Source of the DNA: an uncultured Opitutaceae bacterium
Lineage (GTDB): Bacteria; Verrucomicrobiota; Verrucomicrobiae; Opitutales; Opitutaceae
Assembly (NCBI GenBank): GCA_946482625.1
Contig: CAMLSH010000073.1
Coordinates: 1-11,357, forward strand
Direction: 5' to 3'
Length of the DNA: 11,357 nucleotides
The notes below the pieces were generated by a model that saw only the letters and a list, made by a program, of their open reading frames with translations, did not search any database and had not been told where the DNA came from. Made by a program: the position numbers and the translations under genes. This document shows, piece by piece, positions 1 to 8,207 of the stretch (within the stretch, counting starts at the first letter, position 1; every line of letters starts with the position of its first letter).

Positions 1-101
1 GAACTCATCACACACCGTCCCACCCAACACCGCTCGCGCGCTACCCCGCGCCAGCCGCGCCGGCTGCATATCCGCCGCGTTAGACCGCCCTACCCTCACT
101 T
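1..101. other. Upstream leader of the first receptor gene, no gene seen
   Basis: This is a C-rich, non-coding stretch ahead of the first receptor gene. It contains a small perfect inverted repeat at 52-66 (6-bp arms CAGCCG/CGGCTG, 3-nt loop) with no T-run after it, so it may be a leader structure or part of an upstream terminator. I see no convincing -35/-10 pair and no purine-rich ribosome-binding site before the ATG at 102. The promoter may lie outside the window. Confidence 0.5.
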
Positions 102-3100
102 ATGAACACCCACCACCCCGCTGGCTGGCCGCGTCGCCACGCCGGTCTCCTCTCCGTCATCGTTTTCCAACTACTCGCCATTCTGGGTGTGCCGCTTGCC
201 GCCCAGAGCACAGCCGGCTCCGTCGAAGGCCGTGTGCAGAACATCGTCACCGGCGATTATCTGAACAACGCCCGCGTCAGCGTCGGCGGCACCAACCTTA
301 TCGCATTCACCGACGATGCCGGCCGGTATCGCCTCAACAACGTGCCCGCCGGTCCCGCCACGGTGCGGGTGTTTTTCACCGGTCTCGACGAGCAGGAAGC
401 CTCCGTTGTCGTCACCGCCGGACAGGCTTCGCAGCAGAACTTCTCACTCACCAGCAAGTCCCGCTACGGCGACGACGGCGATATGGTCACCCTCGGCGAA
501 TTCGTTGTGCAATCCACCAAGGAAACCAACGCCGCGGCCATCGCCGTGAACGAGCAGCGATTCTCTCGCACCCAAAAGAGCGTGGTCTCGGCGGATCAGT
601 TCGGCACGCTTCCCGACAGCAATCCGGGCGAGCTCATGAAATGGCTGCCCGGCGTGAGCGTCGAGTATTTCGCCAACAACATCACTGGCGTCAGCGTCCG
701 CGGTCTCGATGCGGCGAATACCGAGATCACGTTCGACGGCATGCCCATGGCCTCCGCGTCCACCACCACGACCGGTCGTGGCTTCGAAATGCTCGGCGCC
801 TCCGCCTCGGACATTTCTCGCATCGAAGTCCGCAAACTCCGCACGCCCGAGACCAGCGCCAACGCCCTCGGCGGGTCCATCAACATGGTCCGCCGCTCCG
901 CTTTCGAAGCCAGCAAGCCGTCCTTCACCTACCGCGCGCTTTTCACGACTGACTTTGAATCATTCAGCCTCAGCAAACGCCCGGGCGTGCAGGACACGAA
1001 GATCCAGGGCTGGCGCCCGAATGGGCAACTGACCTGGACACATCCGGTGTCAAAAACGTTCGGATACGCCATCACCATTGGCCACGAAGACGTCCTGGCC
1101 CGCGTGCACTGGTCATCGCCATCCCGAAACTACGGCAACGCTGCGCAGGCGGTCGCGGCCAAAGCCTTGCTCGATGCGGGCCAGCCCCTGACCACGGTCA
1201 GCGTCTACAATCCCGCCCGCACCCAAGACCTGCTGCACGACAATCCCAAGCAGGACATCAAGGACTACGCCACCGTGAAGCTCGACTGGCGCCCAGTCCC
1301 AGATCTCAAGCTGTCTTACTCGCTCAGCGGCTCGCGTTATAAGGAGAAGACCGGCGACGACCTGCGCTTCACATGGAACACCGGTACTCCCCGGCTAAAC
1401 GACCAGTACTCCACGTACGGAGCAATCGGTGCCACGTCGACCGGCGCCATCCAGTACGATATGCGCGAGGCGTGGCGCAACGGAAACAAACCCGTCATCA
1501 ACCAGGTGATCGACGCCGAGTGGAGCCGAGGCGATTGGACCGTCGGCGCCAAAGCGTCGTACTCCGTCGCGAAGCAGACCTACCGGGACACCGAGGACGG
1601 CTTCTTCCAAGGCACGACGATGCCCTCGAGCTCACTGCCCAACACCGGCATCGGCGCCGGGAAAGCCAACGCGCGCCGCATCACCGTGAATCTGCTCGAT
1701 CAGTCGTACAGCTTCTCCCGCCGTATCGAAGCATTCGATGCGGTCACAGGCACCCCGATCGACTGGACCGACCTCAATAACATTTACATCGGCGGTGCTG
1801 TCTCCCGCCCGGGCAACTCCATCGAGACGATCGCGGCGGCGCGGTTGTTCGTGGAGCGCGAATTCGGGGCGACCAATCCGTTCTCCGTCAAAGCGGGCTT
1901 CGACTACGATGAGATCTTTCGCAACCGGAAGCGCTACGACGCGAATCTCTGGACCTTTGTCGGTGCGGACGGCGTCGCCGGCACGCCCGACGACAACGCG
2001 GCCCAGATTCAGGCGCTCAATGTGCAGGCAGAGCGTGACAGCTTCTACGATTCGCCGGCAGTGCCCCGCATCAGCCTGAGCCGCCTCTACGATCTCTACG
2101 TCACGCGTCCCAACTGGTTCCGATATCGCGATGCCGAGTCGTACAAGTTCTCCGTTCGCGATCCCTACGAGATCAACGAAAAAACCTTCGCTCCCTACCT
2201 CCAGATCAGCGGTTCCTTTTTCCGCAACCGGCTCAACTACATCGGTGGCGTGCGTTACGAGAAAGCCGAAGCGTGGGGGCTCGGCCTGTTGGACAAAGGC
2301 GGCGCCGATGGCACGCTCGCGCAGGCGCAAGCTCGCTACATCCGCAAGGGCGCGCGCGGCGAAGGCTCAAACGACGGCTATTTCCCGAGCGCTGAGTTCA
2401 GCTATAACATCACCGACAATCTGATCTTTCGCGCCGGCTATGCGAAAACCCAGGCGAAGAATCGCTTCGAGCGTTCGGTCATTCCAACAAACACCGTCAA
2501 CCCGACCGGCACCAACAGCACATTCCCGGATGCGCTCGGCACGATTAACTTCCGGAATCCCAACCTCACGCCGTGGAAAGCGGATAACTTCGAGGCCCAC
2601 CTCGAATATTACACGCCCCAGGGCGGCGTCTTCGGCATCGGCGTCTTCCGCAAGAGTATCAGCAATAATCAAGTCACCAAAAATGTCTGGCTCCAGACAC
2701 CCGAGCTCCTTGCTGCCTTCGGGTTGGAGGCCGAGTACCTCGACTACGTCGCGACCACCTGGGTCAACGAGGGCAAGGGCCAGATCGACGGCGCCGAGTT
2801 CGAGGTGCGTCAACCCCTCGACGCCTGGCTCCCCGGTTTCGCACGCGGCTTCGTTTTCACCGGTAGCTACAACTACAACAACCTCTCGAAGTTCAACTAC
2901 GCGAACGGCAATATCAGCACGGATTTCCAGAATTTCTACGAGACCCAGGTCAAAGCCTCCCTCGGCTACCATCGCGGTCGCTTCAGCGTAAATGCCGGCT
3001 TGGTTCGCAACGGAAAAGTGTATCGGCAAAGAGACGACGCTGCCGGCTTCGAAGGCCATCGCTACTATCCGCCGTACACCACCGTCGATTTCAGCATGGA

Positions 3101-3266
3101 GTTCGCCCTGACCAAATGGGCCAAGCTCTTCCTCTCCGGCCGCAACGTCACCAACGCGCACAAGACCCGCATTCGCGTCGTCCAGAACGCGCCCGAGTGG
3201 AGCCAGCTCCATATCGAGAACAATCTCGGCGTCACCTACACCGCCGGCATCAGCGGCTCGTTCTGA
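102..3266 (+). CDS. TonB-dependent outer-membrane receptor with carboxypeptidase-regulatory-like domain
   Basis: This 1054-residue protein is predicted to be an outer-membrane beta-barrel that imports a ligand using TonB/ExbBD energy. What is seen: an N-terminal signal peptide with a hydrophobic core around residues 16-33 and likely cleavage near LAAQS. A carboxypeptidase-D regulatory-like beta-sandwich follows at about 39-116, with the typical 'TDDAGRYRL' and 'VPAG' features. A TonB-box-like stretch MVTLGEFVV lies at 128-136. The plug is at about 150-265, with 'LPDSNPGELMKWLPGVSVEY', 'VSVRGLD' and 'LGGSINMVRRS'. The remainder is a barrel ending in Phe, the usual BAM-recognised last residue. 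The plug resembles the TonB-Xanth-Caul (TIGR01782-like) type, whose members are often linked to complex carbohydrate uptake. Here the substrate is inferred from the neighbouring fucosidase and other glycosidases. The reading frame is intact. The start at 102 is chosen because it places the signal peptide at the N-terminus; no Shine-Dalgarno sequence precedes it. A siderophore or other ligand cannot be excluded. Confidence 0.93.
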   Translation: MNTHHPAGWPRRHAGLLSVIVFQLLAILGVPLAAQSTAGSVEGRVQNIVTGDYLNNARVSVGGTNLIAFTDDAGRYRLNNVPAGPATVRVFFTGLDEQEASVVVTAGQASQQNFSLTSKSRYGDDGDMVTLGEFVVQSTKETNAAAIAVNEQRFSRTQKSVVSADQFGTLPDSNPGELMKWLPGVSVEYFANNITGVSVRGLDAANTEITFDGMPMASASTTTTGRGFEMLGASASDISRIEVRKLRTPETSANALGGSINMVRRSAFEASKPSFTYRALFTTDFESFSLSKRPGVQDTKIQGWRPNGQLTWTHPVSKTFGYAITIGHEDVLARVHWSSPSRNYGNAAQAVAAKALLDAGQPLTTVSVYNPARTQDLLHDNPKQDIKDYATVKLDWRPVPDLKLSYSLSGSRYKEKTGDDLRFTWNTGTPRLNDQYSTYGAIGATSTGAIQYDMREAWRNGNKPVINQVIDAEWSRGDWTVGAKASYSVAKQTYRDTEDGFFQGTTMPSSSLPNTGIGAGKANARRITVNLLDQSYSFSRRIEAFDAVTGTPIDWTDLNNIYIGGAVSRPGNSIETIAAARLFVEREFGATNPFSVKAGFDYDEIFRNRKRYDANLWTFVGADGVAGTPDDNAAQIQALNVQAERDSFYDSPAVPRISLSRLYDLYVTRPNWFRYRDAESYKFSVRDPYEINEKTFAPYLQISGSFFRNRLNYIGGVRYEKAEAWGLGLLDKGGADGTLAQAQARYIRKGARGEGSNDGYFPSAEFSYNITDNLIFRAGYAKTQAKNRFERSVIPTNTVNPTGTNSTFPDALGTINFRNPNLTPWKADNFEAHLEYYTPQGGVFGIGVFRKSISNNQVTKNVWLQTPELLAAFGLEAEYLDYVATTWVNEGKGQIDGAEFEVRQPLDAWLPGFARGFVFTGSYNYNNLSKFNYANGNISTDFQNFYETQVKASLGYHRGRFSVNAGLVRNGKVYRQRDDAAGFEGHRYYPPYTTVDFSMEFALTKWAKLFLSGRNVTNAHKTRIRVVQNAPEWSQLHIENNLGVTYTAGISGSF

Positions 3267-3375
3267 TTCGCCCCATTCACCCTGGGGATGTCGGCGAAGC
3301 GCCGGCCCCCCGGGCCACCCCTTTGCGGGCCGACCAGCCTGCCCGTAGTCAGCGTAAACCTACACCACCCAAACC
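3267..3375 (+). other. Intergenic region with competing GC hairpins between the two receptor genes
   Basis: This 109-bp gap holds a hairpin directly after the stop codon (CCCCA 3271-3275 with TGGGG 3283-3287, 7-nt loop). A GC-rich segment follows in which 3303-3308 (CGGCCC) can pair either locally with 3312-3316 or with GGGCCG at 3327-3332. None of these is followed by a T-tract, so a classic intrinsic terminator is not supported, and the two receptors may be co-transcribed or separated by Rho-type termination. I see no clear promoter for the second gene. Confidence 0.35.
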
Positions 3376-6300
3376 ATGATCAGCACACATTCAGCCCGTC
3401 GCGCGCGCCTCGCCGCCGCAGTCCTGCTCGCCACCGCATCTGGACTTTCAGCCCAGACCGCCCCCACCGCCGGAACGACGCCCACCACCCCAACCTCCGA
3501 GGACGAAACGATTCTCCTCAACACCTTCGAGGTCTCCCAGAGCCGGGACAACAGCTACGGCGCGTTCCAGTCCAACTCGCTCGCCGCGTTCCGCATGGAT
3601 CTCGCCAAGGTTCCCGCCACCGCGGAAGTCTTCACGCAAGCGTTCATGGACGACATCGGCGCGACCTCGCTTGAAGACGCGTTGACCGGCTATGCCGGCA
3701 CCATCACCGCCTCCTCGAACAATCCCAACGCCGGCCTCTTCGCCCCCGGTGATCGCGACGGCGGACAAGGCCTCAGTATCCGCGGCGTCAGTGCGGGTGA
3801 AATCAAGCGTGACGGCTTTATCGGTGTTCCCAATAACGCCCGCACCGCGTCCGGCAGCACCGACAACTTTTCAACCGAACGCATCGACGTTATTTCGGGG
3901 CCTCAGTCACTCCTCTACGGGTCCGTTGGCGGTGGCGGTGTGATCAACTCCGTCTCCAAACGCGCCCAGTTCGGCCGACGGAAAACGATGATCCGGTTTG
4001 TCGTCGACCAGTACGGCACGAAGCGCGCCATGGTGGACCACAACTACGGTCGCGAAAAGGTTGCGGCGCGTGTCGCGCTGCTCGGCGCCGACAACCGCAC
4101 CAACCGCTTTCGTCTCGGTGGTGAGATGTACGGCATCTACGCACAGGTCGCGTTCCGCCCGTGGCACGACACGACCATTCGTTTCTCGACCGAGAAAACC
4201 GACAACGACGCCAGGGTCGGTTTTAAGCCAAACCTCAACAACTTCCTCGCCCCCGGAGATCCCCGCCTCAACAAGGACGCCCGCTACCTCGTGCTGACCA
4301 ATCAGGTCAGCGATATCCGGCTCTATAACGAACCGGTGACCTACGGAAATCTCGAGTCGGCTGCCGCGTGGTTCTCCAACGAACAGATCGAGACCCACTG
4401 GAACCAGATGATCGTGGAGACCAAACTCCCCTTCGGCTTCTCTGCGCAGCTCGTCGGTATCTACACGGAAACCACCGATCTTCGTGCCACCGACGGTCGC
4501 AATCTGCTTCCAGGTCGCGGGAGCTTTTTCCCGGACGGCGTCACCTTAAACACTAAATTCGGCGCGAATCCTTTCAACGAAACCGCCGTCGCGATCGGCG
4601 CGCCCGTGCAGGTCAACGAACAGCGCGACCGCAACAAGGGCGTGCGCCTGTCCTTCGTCCACGAAGCGGACTTCAATTTCTGGAAGTTAAGAGGCAAATC
4701 GCAGACTGCCTTTGGCGGGCAGGCCTTCCATCGCGGCCCGGCCTTCGGCAGCAGCGGTATCGCACAGGTCTACTACCGCGCCGACGAGAACTTCAATGTG
4801 CTCTACAGCTCCGACGGCGGCGCCACCTATGATACGACCCCGGATTTCACACGGCCCGACTACGGCCGCGCGCCGCTCTCGAACGTCTATTTCCCGGTGC
4901 AGCAAAGCATCCCGACGAAACCCCTGTTTCGCCCAGGCACCAAACGCATCACGTACAATGGCCAGAACTACGTCCTCGATCCTCGCATCTACTCCCGCGA
5001 CTCGTACATCGCGCCCAACAATCCCTTCGGCCTCGTCCCGAACCTCAATCCGGCCGCGAACACCTTCACCGGAAACTGGAACCGCGGCGGCGAAACGCAT
5101 AGCGGCAATGTCTATTTCGCCAACTTCACCGATTGGGCCGACGGTCGTCTCACCACGCTTGTGGGCTACAGCCTCACCCGTTTCGAAACCATGAACGTCG
5201 GTGCGGGCTTCGGAAACGTTACCCTCACCCCCAAGGACTATCACGCTGGATATCAGGCCGGTATCAACGCGCGCATCCTGTCATGGCTGCGTGGATTCGC
5301 CGTCGTCGGTACATCCGAGCAGGCGGAAGCCAGCACCAGCGACATTCTGGGTCGTCCCTTGAAAAACCCCGAAGCGCAGAATCTCTCGCCGGAGCTCGGG
5401 CTCAAAGCCGATTGGCTGGACGGCCGTCTCTCTGCCCAACTGAGCTACAACCCGTCGACGAAGACCTTGAACGAAAACAAAGACGCCGGCACCGCCTTCC
5501 GCGACGCGATCAATCCAGACGGCATCAACGGCCGCGTCGGCGGCACCAGCGCCAACCAACGCGTAAACATCGACCGCACGTTGAGTTCCCAGGAGTTCAC
5601 ACTCTCGGCTGAACCGATCCGCAATTGGACGATGCGCATGAAGATCGTCCACATGGATGGAGAAATCTCCAGCGACGTCGTCTACCAGCAGAACTACAAC
5701 GACCAGTTCTACCTCAACTCCGCCGGCACGGTCACCTACCAGGATGGCACGCCGCTGATGGTCAACGGCGCGGGCGGCGTTCTTCCCACCGATCCAAAAG
5801 ACACCGCACTGACTCTGGCCATGATCAACTCATCGACCAATCCGTACTACGCCAACCCTGACGCGACATCCGGCCGTATCCAGAATACCACGCTTCGCAC
5901 CGTTCTCATGGCGGTCGACCCCGCTCGCGGTTCCGCCGCCACCCGCGTCACCGGCCTGCCGATCTCCGCTGTGCAGTATAACTTCACCAGCCCGTATGCG
6001 AACGGCACCGTGCCGATCTTTTACTCCGGGGAAAAGAACGTGGGCTTCAACGAGTACACGTTTAACTTCCAAAACAAATACAAGTTCACCACCGGCTTCG
6101 TGAAAGGCATCAGCGTCTTCGCCGACGTGCAGACGTACATGAAGAACCGCGCGTACTACACGAACTACCCCGACGCGACCGGCAGCACCGCCGCGACCCG
6201 GGTGACACGCGTGCTCTATCGCTACCCGAGCGTGACCGTTTTCAACGTCGGCATCGGATACAGCATCAAAGGCCTCCCGCTCTTTGGAAAAAACGCCACC

Positions 6301-6444
6301 TGGACGACCCAGCTGAACGCCCGCAACGCGCTCAATCACTACAAAGTCCTCGTCGTTCCGAACGCCAGCCTCGGGACAAACCTGTCTGCACGCTACTCCG
6401 CCCAGCCGCGGGTGATCACCTGGACCAACTCGATCGACTTCTGA
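3376..6444 (+). CDS. TonB-dependent outer-membrane receptor, second subfamily
   Basis: This 1022-residue protein is predicted to be an outer-membrane TonB-dependent transporter. It begins with a signal peptide (Arg-rich N-region, hydrophobic residues about 11-22, likely cleavage at LSA-QT near residue 26). A Thr/Pro-rich linker comes next, then a TonB-box-like ILLNTFEV at 46-53, similar in pattern to the motif of the upstream receptor. The plug covers roughly residues 75-196, with 'MDDIGATSLEDAL', 'LSIRGV' and the hallmark 'GPQSLLYGSVGGGGVINSVSKR' end. The barrel runs to a C-terminal Phe (NSIDF). Unlike the upstream receptor it has no carboxypeptidase-regulatory-like domain, and its plug is closer to the siderophore-receptor-like type that is abundant in Opitutaceae. 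The two receptors are therefore not a simple tandem duplicate. Position beside a fucosidase gene suggests glycan import, but this is inference. The start at 3376 gives a proper signal peptide; the leader (cacccaaacc) has no Shine-Dalgarno sequence. Confidence 0.92.
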   Translation: MISTHSARRARLAAAVLLATASGLSAQTAPTAGTTPTTPTSEDETILLNTFEVSQSRDNSYGAFQSNSLAAFRMDLAKVPATAEVFTQAFMDDIGATSLEDALTGYAGTITASSNNPNAGLFAPGDRDGGQGLSIRGVSAGEIKRDGFIGVPNNARTASGSTDNFSTERIDVISGPQSLLYGSVGGGGVINSVSKRAQFGRRKTMIRFVVDQYGTKRAMVDHNYGREKVAARVALLGADNRTNRFRLGGEMYGIYAQVAFRPWHDTTIRFSTEKTDNDARVGFKPNLNNFLAPGDPRLNKDARYLVLTNQVSDIRLYNEPVTYGNLESAAAWFSNEQIETHWNQMIVETKLPFGFSAQLVGIYTETTDLRATDGRNLLPGRGSFFPDGVTLNTKFGANPFNETAVAIGAPVQVNEQRDRNKGVRLSFVHEADFNFWKLRGKSQTAFGGQAFHRGPAFGSSGIAQVYYRADENFNVLYSSDGGATYDTTPDFTRPDYGRAPLSNVYFPVQQSIPTKPLFRPGTKRITYNGQNYVLDPRIYSRDSYIAPNNPFGLVPNLNPAANTFTGNWNRGGETHSGNVYFANFTDWADGRLTTLVGYSLTRFETMNVGAGFGNVTLTPKDYHAGYQAGINARILSWLRGFAVVGTSEQAEASTSDILGRPLKNPEAQNLSPELGLKADWLDGRLSAQLSYNPSTKTLNENKDAGTAFRDAINPDGINGRVGGTSANQRVNIDRTLSSQEFTLSAEPIRNWTMRMKIVHMDGEISSDVVYQQNYNDQFYLNSAGTVTYQDGTPLMVNGAGGVLPTDPKDTALTLAMINSSTNPYYANPDATSGRIQNTTLRTVLMAVDPARGSAATRVTGLPISAVQYNFTSPYANGTVPIFYSGEKNVGFNEYTFNFQNKYKFTTGFVKGISVFADVQTYMKNRAYYTNYPDATGSTAATRVTRVLYRYPSVTVFNVGIGYSIKGLPLFGKNATWTTQLNARNALNHYKVLVVPNASLGTNLSARYSAQPRVITWTNSIDF

Positions 6445-6470
6445 TCGCTTCAGACACTCGCCTGATAGTC

Positions 6471-6499
6471 GAGGGACTGGATCTCGGGTCCAGTCCCTC
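6471..6499 (+). terminator. Perfect 11-bp hairpin after the second receptor gene
   Basis: GAGGGACTGGA at 6471-6481 is perfectly complementary to TCCAGTCCCTC at 6489-6499, with a 7-nt loop TCTCGGG. It sits 26 bp after the receptor stop codon and 54 bp before the fucosidase ATG. The stem is strong, but no T-run follows (the next bases are ctcacgacc). It could therefore be a U-tract-less terminator, an attenuating structure, or an mRNA 3'-end stabiliser that lowers expression of the enzyme gene relative to the receptors. The structure is seen; its role is inferred. Confidence 0.6.
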
Positions 6500-6553
6500 C
6501 TCACGACCAACTGCGATGTCCTCACAACTCGCTCCTCCGACACGTCCTCTTCC

Positions 6554-8017
6554 ATGAAAAGCCGCCTCACTCTTTTTCTCGCCGCCGCAATCGCCTCCGT
6601 CACGTGTGCCTCCGCCGCGCCCGCGCGTCACCACGGCCAGTCTCCCGTCGTCCCACTCGACGAAAAACAAGCCGCTCGCCTCGCGTGGTTTCGCGACGCC
6701 CGTCTCGGTCTCTTCATTCACTGGGGCCTCTATTCGATCCCAGCCGGCCAGTGGCCCGGCCGCGAAAGCAAAGATCGTGGCGAGTGGATCATGCTTCAGG
6801 AAAACATTCCCGCCGCCGAGTACGCGAAACTCGCGGGACAATTTAACCCGGTGAAGTTCGACGCCAAGGCCTGGGTCGATGTCGCGAAATCCGCCGGCAT
6901 GAAATATCTCGTCGTCACCGCCAAGCACCACGACGGCTTCTGCCTCTACGATTCAAAGCTCACCTCCTACGACATCATCGACGCGTCGCCCTTCAAACGT
7001 GACCCGTTGAAGGAACTCGCCGCCGCCTGCCGCGAAGCCGGAATCATCTTCTGCGTCTACTATTCACTGCCCGACTGGTACCACCCCGAGTTCCCCGTGC
7101 AGTATTCGATGCGCGGATTCCACGGAGCGCCGAAGCCTAACGCCGACGTCTCCAAATATGCCGACTACATGCACGGCCAGATCCGTGAACTCCTCACGAA
7201 TTACGGCCCCATCGGCATCGTCTGGTTCGATGGCGGCGGCTCCTTTCTCAACGCCGACCGCGGCGCCCTGTTGCGCGGCGAAGAACTGCGCAAAACCATC
7301 AACACGCTCCAACCCGCCGCGCTCATCAACAATCGCGGCGGCATCCCCGCGGACTACGGCACCCCCGAGCAACGCATTCCTGGCGGCAAACTCGCCGAGT
7401 CGTTTGAAGTCTGCATGACGCTCAACCGCCACTGGGGCTACAACCAGTTCGATCAAGATTGGAAGAGCCCCGCCACTGTCGTGCGCAACATCGCCGACAT
7501 CGTCAGCAAAGGCGGCAACTACCTCCTCAACGTCGGTCCGACCGCCGAAGGCGAGATCCCCACCGAGTCCGTCCGCATCCTCCGCGAAGTCGGCGCTTGG
7601 ACCTCGCAGAATGCCGAAGCGATTTACGACGCCGGCGCTTCGCCTTTCGGCGACGAATTCGGTTATGAAGACGCCACGAAGAAAGACGCCGAGGGCCGGC
7701 CGCTCTGGGTCGAGCGCAACGACTGGCGCTGCACCACCAAGCCCGGAAAACTCTTCTTCACGCTCCTGCAAGCGCCTACCGACAGACGCTTCACGCTGCC
7801 TGTATTCAAAAACAAAGTCGTCAAAGCGTATCTTCTCGCCGATCCCACGCGCACGCCGCTCGCCATCCAGCGCGACAAGAGCGAGCCGATCAGCATCACC
7901 CTGCCTGCCAGGCTGCCGGCCGGTCTGGCGCCGGTTCTCTGCATCGAGATCGAGGGCGAAATCGCGCCCTCTCAATCTAAAGGCGTGCTCGATTCGGCCA
8001 AGGACGCTGCGTCCTGA
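6554..8017 (+). CDS. Exported alpha-L-fucosidase, family GH29
   Basis: This 487-residue enzyme is predicted to hydrolyse terminal alpha-L-fucose from glycans by a retaining mechanism. A signal peptide is evident (residues 1-21, cleavage near ASA-AP), so it acts in the periplasm or outside. Family GH29 motifs are clear: 'LGLFIHWGLYS' at about 51-61, 'AKHHDGF' at 123-129 and 'VYYSLPDWYHPEF' at 168-180. 'GIVWFDGGG' at 221-229 has Asp226 in the position of the catalytic nucleophile. In 'ESFEVCMTLNRHWGY', Glu285 is a candidate general acid/base, although that residue varies between GH29 subfamilies. 'GGNYLLNVGPTAEGEIP' closes the barrel, and a C-terminal beta-sandwich-like region of about 120 residues follows. 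Length is normal for the family and nothing is missing. The gene lies 109 bp after a TonB receptor gene on the same strand, separated by a strong hairpin, and may be partly co-transcribed. The start is fixed by the signal peptide; no Shine-Dalgarno sequence is present. Confidence 0.95.
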   Translation: MKSRLTLFLAAAIASVTCASAAPARHHGQSPVVPLDEKQAARLAWFRDARLGLFIHWGLYSIPAGQWPGRESKDRGEWIMLQENIPAAEYAKLAGQFNPVKFDAKAWVDVAKSAGMKYLVVTAKHHDGFCLYDSKLTSYDIIDASPFKRDPLKELAAACREAGIIFCVYYSLPDWYHPEFPVQYSMRGFHGAPKPNADVSKYADYMHGQIRELLTNYGPIGIVWFDGGGSFLNADRGALLRGEELRKTINTLQPAALINNRGGIPADYGTPEQRIPGGKLAESFEVCMTLNRHWGYNQFDQDWKSPATVVRNIADIVSKGGNYLLNVGPTAEGEIPTESVRILREVGAWTSQNAEAIYDAGASPFGDEFGYEDATKKDAEGRPLWVERNDWRCTTKPGKLFFTLLQAPTDRRFTLPVFKNKVVKAYLLADPTRTPLAIQRDKSEPISITLPARLPAGLAPVLCIEIEGEIAPSQSKGVLDSAKDAAS

Positions 8018-8207
8018 ATCCTCTCTCTTAGTTACCCTTACCCGCGTTCGTTGTGCGTGAGTCGGGGGACGGCAAGATCAGGTCGGTTGGTCCCCTTGAT
8101 CTAGCCGTTTCCTAAAGCTCGCAGCGAACGCGGAACATTTTTCCGCACGCGCGATTCTCTCAAGCAGGCACAGCCGCAAGCCGGCTAGTGCGCTCCTCGC
8201 CCCCGCG
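8018..8207. other. Convergent intergenic region with hairpin-forming repeats
   Basis: This 190-bp gap lies between the 3' ends of the fucosidase gene and the GH79-like gene. Two inverted repeats may serve as terminators. One is AGATCA 8075-8080 with TGATCT 8097-8102, extended by G8081-G8082 pairing with C8094-C8095 after a one-base bulge at T8096. The other is GCGGAA 8130-8135 with TTCCGC 8141-8146 around a 5-nt loop. Neither has a proper T-tract on either strand. No coding region is credible here. Confidence 0.4.

Noticed and set aside
2367..3212. A 281-codon open frame on the minus strand opposite the first receptor gene
   Set aside because: It mirrors the barrel coding sequence, is rich in Gly/Val/Glu as expected for a complement-strand shadow, and has no recognisable domain or own gene context.
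3267..3375. Classic intrinsic terminator between the receptor genes
   Set aside because: Hairpins exist but no T-run follows any of them, so only a generic structured intergenic region is reported.
102..6444. The two receptor genes as a tandem duplication
   Set aside because: They differ in N-terminal domains, plug motifs and barrel sequence; only the TonB-box-like motif and general architecture are shared.
5830..6603. A 257-codon open frame on the minus strand spanning the end of the second receptor and the start of the fucosidase
   Set aside because: It overlaps two well-supported genes and the intergenic hairpin, and its sequence shows no family signature.
7064..7975. A 303-codon open frame on the minus strand opposite the fucosidase gene
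   Set aside because: The plus frame has clear GH29 motifs and catalytic residues. The opposite frame is low-complexity and shows no recognisable domain; long antisense frames are expected in DNA with strong G/C third-position bias.
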